Shown here piece by piece: positions 57,894-64,000 of a DNA stretch of 64,000 bases (the first letter of the stretch is position 1; each line of letters starts with the position of its first letter). The translations under genes were made by a program, and so were the position numbers. A model generated the notes under the pieces. It did no database searches. It saw only the letters and a program-made list of their open reading frames with translations, and was not told where the DNA came from. The stretch is from the NCBI GenBank assembly GCA_031308135.1, contig JAHLJT010009436.1, forward strand, positions 144,405,216-144,469,215. The letters are read 5' to 3'. This stretch comes from Acheta domesticus (lineage: Eukaryota > Arthropoda > Insecta > Orthoptera > Gryllidae).

Positions 57894-58147
57894 TATACTG
57901 CGATTTTTCTAAGAGCGACCCTCAATGCCACTCAAATCCCATCTTCGCGATGGAATATGTCACGGCATTTCGCGTCTTTACCAGTCGTTCCGCTAGATTT
58001 CGCACGATCGCGACCGTATGAAGCAGTGCTTGCGATCATGCGACTTCTACCGGCAAGACCGAGAGACGCGAAATGCTGTGACATATTCCATCGCGAAGAC
58101 AGGATTTGAGTGGCCTTGAGGGTCGCTCTTAGAAAAATCGCAGTGTA
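57894..58147. mobile_element. Foldback MITE 'TACTGCGA' family, copy 2
   Basis: A 254-base element palindromic across its length. It starts TATACTGCGATTTTTC and ends as the complement of TACACTGCGATTTTTC. The arms share AAGAGCGACCCTCAA, CCACTCAAATCC, TCTTCGCGATGGAATATGTC and GCATTTCGCGTCT, and even the centre pairs (ACCGTATGAAGCAGTGC with GCACTGCTTCATACGGT-type sequence, allowing a small offset). Frames of 75 codons or more on both strands encode mirror-related peptides and are not genes. The end motif is shared with 20791-20960. Confidence 0.75.
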
Positions 58148-58179
58148 AATCGCCGTGAGTCTCAAGAGGCGATGTGTAA

Positions 58180-58460
58180 ACCAAGGCCGTGCGGCGCTCC
58201 GAATCGAGGCGTGCGAGGGCCACGTGTCGCCGGCGCCTGCGCAGCCGCTCAGCGCAACGCGGGGCACAGAGCTCGTCCCGCGGCGCAAGAGGCCCGGGCC
58301 GGAAGCGGCGCGGCGCGGCGCCGGAAACCGCACTGGCCGATGCATGGCGGGAGTCCCCGCCCGCAACCGCCACCGTCTCCTCCTCCTCCTCCTCCTCCTC
58401 CTCCTCGTCTTCGCGGAACCTCTCCAGCCCGCGTCTTCCGATACAGTTTATCGCGACGTC
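58180..58460. other. CpG-rich patch 24 with (CCT)n
   Basis: A GC patch that begins 30 bases after the MITE and contains a (CCT)n run at 58377-58407. Frames of 97-144 codons overlap on both strands, with poly-Leu, poly-Ser or poly-Pro depending on frame. Confidence 0.55.
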
Positions 58461-58485
58461 GCTAATGGGGGCAACGATAGGTCAG

Positions 58486-58988
58486 TTTTTTCCTGATACC
58501 AGAATTTTTGTAGTTTTTGCACCCTCGAACATGAAGCACTATGGATTTTCTGCGCATGCGCAGATGCACTAAAGTGATGGGAAACTAGAACTGCACATGA
58601 GCAGAAGATCGATAGTGCTTCACATTCGAGTGGGCAAAAACTCTCTTTTATTCAACACGTGACTGTATCGATATATGGAGAGAGTATCGAAATAATGAAA
58701 TATTTAATCAATATTTACTGGTTTTAATGAGTGAAAACTCCAAGTCTTCATTATGTTGTGATAAATCCATTTCAGCTATAGTCCACCATGGGCTAATGTT
58801 GCTAATAAACGTTAGATCATTTCTTTCCTGATGCCAAAATTTTTATTCAACATATGACTGTATCAGTACAAGGGGAGAGTATCGAAATAATAAAATATGG
58901 CAATAATATTTGTTGGTTTTTAATTAGTGAATACTCGGAGTCTTCATTATGTTATAATAAATCCATTTCAACTACAGTCCATCATTTT
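58486..58988 (+). repeat. Tandem duplication of an about 195-bp unit, first copy split by a MITE
   Basis: Unit 2 (58825-58988) starts TTTCCTGATGCCAAAATTTT and continues TTATTCAACATATGACTG, GAGAGTATCGAAATAAT, TCTTCATTATGTTATAATAA, ATCCATTTCAAC and AGTCCATCAT. Unit 1 has the same blocks, but its first 25 bases (58487-58511) are separated from the rest (58646-58790) by the hairpin element at 58512-58642. The offset between intact parts is 195 bases. Confidence 0.8.
58512..58642. mobile_element. 131-bp hairpin MITE with a perfect NRF-1/EWG palindrome
   Basis: Left arm AGTTTTTGCACCCTCGAAC-ATGAAGCACTAT pairs with right arm ATAGTGCTTCAC-ATTCGAGTGGGCAAAAACT; about 50 bases pair on each side. Insertion is proven by the uninterrupted second copy of the host repeat. 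TCTGCGCATGCGCAGA (58549-58564) in the left arm is a perfect palindrome holding the full NRF-1 consensus TGCGCATGCGCA; the right-arm partner has decayed to TTCTGCTCATGTGCAG. Confidence 0.75.
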
Positions 58989-58999
58989 GATTAAATCTT

Positions 59000-60095
59000 A
59001 CAACTTATACCAATTTCAGTGTCCAGTGCATCTGTTGAAACGTGCGCCGTTTAAAATTTGGAAACTTCAATGTGTGTTACAATCAAGAGATATTGAACTA
59101 ACCGTTCCATTATTTTTTTCTCATTTCGCGAAATATGTGCGAAACACAGGCATTTTGCTTTACAGGAATATTATAGGCATAGGTCATTAACACATTGTAG
59201 ACATAGATGCATCGGCTTTTTAAAAAATGTCAGCTGTTGATCTGCATATCAAAATTCCCGACATAAGAATTGGTGGTATAAAAAAACGCGTTGGAAATTT
59301 CAATTAAGACGAACAGTAGACATTGCCTTTTTTTTTTGTTTTTCGTCACCGGCAAGTACAAAATTTAAGTTTTCAAATTGAAAGTTTAATTATTATTTCA
59401 GAGATATTCGAATCCACCTGTGACGAAGGACGTTTATTTCTTGATTCGCATTTATCTCATTGCATCGTATCGCGCTCACGATCTTCGGAGGCTCGTATCC
59501 AAAAGAGCACTGACGTACATTGCAGACGGAGCGTCAAAGAGCATTAGTCGGAGCGAGGCAAGGGAGTAAAGAAAAGCAAGAGGGAAAGATACTGAGGATG
59601 AAACAGAATCGCTGCATGCGAGAAGTATTGAAGCAGACACATGGATCCCAGAAACCGAACTAAAATGATTCCCATTAAATCGTCGTAAAAACTGCTATGC
59701 AGCCATGTCATGCCATAATATTTGCAGCGCTCCAGTTATTTGCCGCCCCGATTGCCAGACAGTAATTTCTTGAGCGCCGTTCGAGTGAAGACAATCCGCG
59801 ACGTCTGGCGGTGTGGACGATGAAGAGCAACGCCTGTCGCGTCCCCATTAGACATTCGCATTTTTCTCCCTACGCAGCCTTAATTACCCCGCTTTTCCCA
59901 ATTAGCGAAGTCTCCGGCCGTCGCCGTTCCGCACCAGCGGTCGCGTCTCCTCAGCATCCCGCTGCCTCCTCCACCCCCATCCCCACCATCACCCTCGCTT
60001 CACTGATGACGTTCCCGCCCCCACCTGCGCCCCAGCTCTCGCACTCGCCTTCGGCTCCACCCACCCCCACCCCGTCACAGCCCCGTCTCTCTTCC
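59000..60095. other. AT-rich stretch, then small CpG-rich patch 25
   Basis: 59000-59900 holds nothing recognised. 59910-60090 is GC- and C-rich, leading into the pyrimidine tract; it contributes the N-terminal part of a 433-codon frame that is otherwise repeat. Confidence 0.45.
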
Positions 60096-60099
60096 ACCA

Positions 60100-60960
60100 C
60101 ATCCTTCCATTCTTCCTGCTTCTCCTCCTCATTCTCCTCTTCTTTCTCTTACTTCTCCAATTCCTTTTCGTCCTCAGTCCCCTTCCCTTCCTCCGCCTCC
60201 TTTTCCTCCACCTTCTTCTCTTTCTCCATCTCCTGCTCTTCCTTCGCCTCCTTCTCTTCCTCCATCTTCTCTTCCTCTGTCTCCTTCTCTTCCTCTGTCT
60301 CCTTCTCTTCCTCTGTCTCCTTCTCTTCCTCTGTCTCCTTCTCTTCCTCTGTCTCCTTCTCTTCCTCTGTCTCCTTCTCTTCCTCTGTCTCCTTCTCTTC
60401 CTCTGTCTCCTTCTCTTCCTCTGTCTCCTTCTCTTCCTCTGTCTCCTTCTCTTCCTCTGTCTCCTTCTCTTCCTCTGTCTCCTTCTCTTCCTCTGTCTCC
60501 TTCTCTTCCTCTGTCTCCTTCTCTTCCTCTGTCTCCTTCTCTTCATCTGTCTCCTTCTCTTCATCTGTCTCCTTCTCTTCATCTGTCTCCTTCTCTTCAT
60601 CTGTCTCCTTCTCTTCATCTGTCTCCTTCTCTTCATCTGTCTCCTTCTCTTCATCTGTCTCCTTCTCTTCATCTGTCTCCTTCTCTTCATCTGTCTCCTT
60701 CTCTTCATCTGTCTCCTTCTCTTCATCTGTCTCCTTCTCTTCATCTGTCTCCTTCTCTTTCTCTGTCTCCTCTTCCTCTGACTCCTCTTCCTCCATCTCC
60801 TTTTCTTCCCCCGTCTTTTTCTGTTCTTCCTTCATCTTTTTCTCCTCTTCCTCCTCCGTATACTTCTCCTCCTCTTCTTTTTCTTACTTATATTCTTTCT
60901 CTTACTTCTACTCCTCTTACTTATATTCCTTCTCTTCTATTCCTTGTCTTCTTCCGACTC
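60100..60960. repeat. Pyrimidine tract with 18-bp minisatellite in two variant blocks
   Basis: About 860 bases almost free of G and A on the plus strand. The core is an 18-base tandem array: 15 copies of CTCTGTCTCCTTCTCTTC at 60274-60543, then 12 copies with CATCTG in place of CTCTG at 60544-60759. With a period divisible by 3, frames stay pure: Ser/Val/Phe repeats on the plus strand, and on the minus strand an Glu/Lys/Thr six-residue repeat (TEEEKE, then TDEEKE). The last could in principle form a charged helix, but there is no start, splice or domain context. Long mirror polypurine/polypyrimidine DNA can also form triplex (H-DNA). Confidence 0.9.
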
Positions 60961-61124
60961 CTTCTCTTCCTTCCCCTACTTTTCCTCTTCCTTCTTATCC
61001 TTTTCCCAATTCTGCCCCAAATCTTCCTGCCTCCTCTAAGCGACAAACCCCTTACCCCGCTTCCACTGTCACTGTTCCCGCTGCATTTTCCCCGCACCTC
61101 CCACGAGGATAGGCCGGTCGCCAT

Positions 61125-61567
61125 ATCGATGCTCTAATATGGGTACTGCAATTTGTGAACATCAAAGTCTGTTCGCGTCAGGGTGTTTGGATATGACATT
61201 TTGATAACTGAAACCACTTATGAGTTCAAATCTTACAGTCCACTTTCATTAACACATTCACCGAAAAAAAAAAGAAACCATGAATGTTAGCATGGAAATG
61301 ATCCTGTCTATTATGTAAGAGAGTTCAAAAAGTCTTAATATTACTTTTACTTTAATTGATGAATTAAAGCTAACCCTTAAAAAAACAATATCAAAACTTA
61401 TTATTAGCCGTGACATAAAAAGGAATATCAAGAGAAAATGAGGTGGTGCTAAGGTAACATGCTCATGAAATAACGAACATATACTATGCTCCAACAAAAT
61501 TTGTTGCGGAAGATAAATGCGAAAATATGAAGATGATGTTTTGTAATGAAAATAATATTCCATCTTA

Positions 61568-61570
<3 letters not shown>
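61125..61570. other. AT-rich stretch, no gene seen
   Basis: Nothing recognised. Confidence 0.4.

Positions 61571-61574
<4 letters not shown>

Positions 61575-61619
<45 letters not shown>
61575..61619. repeat. (TA)n microsatellite
   Basis: Pure TA dinucleotides for about 45 bases, ending exactly where the compositionally distinct segment beginning TGTGATGG starts. Confidence 0.95.
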
Positions 61620-61622
<3 letters not shown>

Positions 61623-62750
61623 GATGGAACTGCTCACAAAATGGAGGCGCCGACACACTTATGGTGTGACAGTCGTCCCAAGTCGCAGGAGGGGACACGC
61701 GCTGAATTTATTTAATAAGGGCGCCAAGCGCATGCCCACTTACCTGCTTAATGTCGCCGGCGTTGAGCGTCTCAGGGGTGAGCGCCCTGGGTCGAAGGGT
61801 TGCATTTGGTGGTTTCTTAAGATTTAGAATAATAACACTTTGCTATGGTATTAATTGGTTCACCCGACCAAATGGCGGGGACTAATTTATTCAAAAAATT
61901 AAACGAAGAGAAACTGTTCAGGTTGATGCTGGGTTGTTGTCACTTTAGTAGCCGATTAATGAATGATGGTGATGACAACTTACAATCTGTGATGTTAGAT
62001 GGTAATGTCACCGCGACTGGATTGCTCGCCGAGCGACGGAGAAGTGTAGTCGGACCCTCAGGAGGCGACGCCGGAACGTTGCAAGGTTGGCCTCCGATTG
62101 CCTCCGGGGTGATGACTCCGGCGGACGGGACGTCGGCGGTGGATGACCGGGCGGTGGCGACGCGATGCTCGCGCGCGTCTCAGGCCGTCACACGACACCT
62201 GGACCGCGTATGACGCTCGAAGCCAAACTTTGGCTATTCGGAATTAATTCCGTGAAGACCGGGCAAGTTTCGCAGTGGTCGGCTCAGTGTGTGCCTTACC
62301 CACTGCTGCTGTTCCCTTTCTACCGCAGGTTTCATTAACTGACTAATATTCGGTGGCTTTCTTAACTACCACTGTTAATCTACTCAAAACTTTACTTGTT
62401 GGTTTCTATCTCCATACGACTTCTCCTGCACGACCGTCCTCTCTAGCGTCTGTCGCCCGTCCTCCTCTGGCCTCGCTCGCCCGTCTGTCGTCTCTCGTTT
62501 TCTCGAAAAAATCTCAAAGTGCTCACGTGCTTCCTGCTTAGTGATTTTATTGGTCGGATTTGAACTTCTCGAACCTTCTATTTCATCAACGGTGCCTTCT
62601 GGTTGTTCATTGGCCGGCATTGTTAGGCCGGAGGAGCGCGCACGTGTCCCTTCTGCTTTGGCATGTGATGATTTTATAGGCTTTTAGAGGATTATTGAGC
62701 CGGGTGCGATCGCCAAGTCGCTAAAATGGTTGTTCCGGCTGTCGATCATC
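61620..62750. other. Unassigned segment including CpG-rich patch 26; possible mobile-element edge
   Basis: It begins TGTGATGG at the end of a TA microsatellite. A GC-rich portion (61990-62230) carries GACG/GGCG words without the low-complexity core of other patches. A good 3' splice-like TTCCCTTTCTACCGCAG ends at 62328. The 122-codon plus frame at 61845-62213 has no motif. A TG start beside TA DNA would suit an LTR, but no matching second copy or terminal CA was found. Confidence 0.3.
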
Positions 62751-62754
62751 CAGT

Positions 62755-63085
62755 ATTGTTGGACAAAGGGTAAGATTTATTGTTAGGGGCTTCTGGAGAA
62801 CTTGGGCCGTTGGGCGGAACTAAATCGGGTCGCGGTGGACGCGTGGCCCTTTCCAACTTCCGGTAATTTGGCGTGACGCGGGGGTGAGAGGGTGCGATGG
62901 TCACCCGACGCATCGCGGTATTGTCAGAAAAAGGGTATAATTGATAGTTGAAAGTTTATGGGGGGCTTGAGCGGCTGGGCGTATCTAATTCGAGGGCGCG
63001 TAGTTCTTTCCTGCCGTCCGGTAATTTGGCGTGACGCAAGGGTGGAGGACTGCGATGGTCCCCGACACATCGCATTACCCCCCCG
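62755..63085 (+). repeat. Imperfect tandem duplication, period about 158 bp
   Basis: CGGTAATTTGGCGTGACGC occurs at 62861 and 63019. The flanks correspond too: GGGGCTTCTGGAG/GGGGGGCTTGAGCGG, GCCGTTGGGCGG/GGCTGGGCG, GAGGGTGCGATGGTC/GAGGACTGCGATGGTC, and CGACGCATCGCGG/CCGACACATCGCATT. There are two diverged copies. Tandem sub-repeats of this kind are common in untranslated leaders of large retroelements and in rDNA spacers. Confidence 0.75.
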
Positions 63086-63089
63086 TACA

Positions 63090-64000
63090 ATGAGATTAAA
63101 AAAACGCATGGGACATGTTTTTTTTAATCTAAGAACAAAAAAAAGACATTTACAAAAATAGATGATAAATAAATTTGGGGAGCATGTGCCGACAGATGAA
63201 GCTGTGAAAACACAAAAACCTGGCATGTCCAGAACGAAAATTAGGGGTTTCAATGACAACTCTAACATGATAAGACAATACTAGTTAATTAAGCAAAAGG
63301 ATAAAATTAATGAAGAGGAACAACACTAAAGCTATCTCTAAAAAACTAGATGACCAATAAATTTAGGACACAAAATCTTTAAGAAGTAATACAAACACAT
63401 TAATGATAAGAAAATGAATGAAAATAATCTTTATCATTTTTCAAAAATAAGAAATGGTGGTGGGCCATTAGCAACACCTACTCAAGCTAAAAGCAAACTA
63501 AGCACTAAATAAGTAATTAAGAAGATAACATAGAGGGATAATTGGAAACAAAACTTAGAAAGACTGGCAAAATGAAACAATGGGGTACCTAAAACTAGTT
63601 AAACGCTACTGCAAATTGAATAATTGTGCAAAGTGAAGAGCCAAAAGTGGGAACCCTGTTAATCATTATTATATTTGACGCTCTTTTAATACGATTTTAG
63701 AGGTATAAAAACAAGTGGAATAAATGTGACATTTGCAAAATAATAGATAAGCATAATAGTCAACAGTGGCCAAATTATTTAAAACACAAGAGGAGGAAAC
63801 AAAATATCAACACGATGGAGAATTGAAAATAGAATGGTAAACGTGAGAAAACAACCAATGAATTAAACAAAGGACTTGGGTTGCAAAAACATTAAATTCA
63901 TAATATCAGAATGGAGCTCGTTTCATTAATTAAAGTCAATGGCTATAACTCTCGTCAACTCTCGACAGAGTATATCTAAGGGATATCTGAATTATTTCTC
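63090..64000. other. A-rich strand-biased segment to the window edge
   Basis: The plus strand is strongly A over T (for example 32 A against 12 T in 63301-63360, and 28 against 12 in 63541-63600), unlike the AT-balanced DNA elsewhere. No open frame of note is present. Such a bias is typical of the coding strand of some retroelements or of their decayed copies. The segment continues past the window. Confidence 0.4.

Noticed and set aside
59811..61112. 433-codon Ser/Phe/Val-rich plus frame
   Set aside because: Encoded by a pyrimidine tract and an 18-bp minisatellite, with no unique domain at either end.

Overview
This is a window of animal nuclear DNA, most likely from an insect with a medium to large, repeat-bearing genome. 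The repeats point that way: tRNA-headed SINEs, a Jockey/CR1-type non-LTR retrotransposon end, foldback MITEs and a long-terminal-inverted-repeat DNA element. Several SINE tails resemble, from memory only, families common in Orthoptera, stick insects and cockroaches, so a polyneopteran is my best guess. I cannot name a species. There is no bacterial gene organisation.

I could not support any host protein-coding gene. The long open frames lie in GC-rich patches, in minisatellites whose periods make all frames open, in mirror-image transposon arms, or across the run of N. The window therefore reads as intergenic DNA or as the inside of a very long intron. Two plus-strand sites (5702|5703 and 35572|35573) fit the intron reading. 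At each, a polypyrimidine tract and AG are joined directly to a 5' splice site, with a second GTGAGT donor 45 or 55 bases downstream. That is the layout of a recursive splice site with its short exon.

The background is AT-rich and mostly unique. About 25 short CpG-rich patches (roughly 0.1-0.9 kb each) interrupt it every 1-4 kb, except from about 39.6 to 47.0 kb, where mobile elements and an assembly gap lie. Several patches carry perfect palindromic factor sites (CRE, NRF-1/EWG-like). Layout by region: 0-33 kb is mostly unique AT-rich DNA with CpG patches, four SINE or SINE-like pieces (1-119, 450, 8050, 20165) and two MITEs (18344, 20791). 33.9-34.5 kb is a two-part 13/14-bp minisatellite. 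36.2-40.2 kb is a cluster of one composite SINE family plus an interrupted foldback element. 41.7-46.3 kb is a DNA transposon with about 830-bp inverted arms, split by exactly 1000 N. 49.3-49.7 kb is a decayed reverse transcriptase. 52.2-55.9 kb holds more SINEs. 56.4-58.9 kb packs a microsatellite, a hAT-like end, a foldback MITE and a hairpin MITE nested in a tandem duplication. 60.1-60.9 kb is a pyrimidine tract with an 18-bp minisatellite. 61.6-64.0 kb is compositionally unlike the rest and may be the edge of a large element that continues past the window.

The gap is probably artificial. The 401 bases before it and the 405 bases after it are the same sequence apart from single-base differences, as if two overlapping contig ends were placed side by side without being merged.
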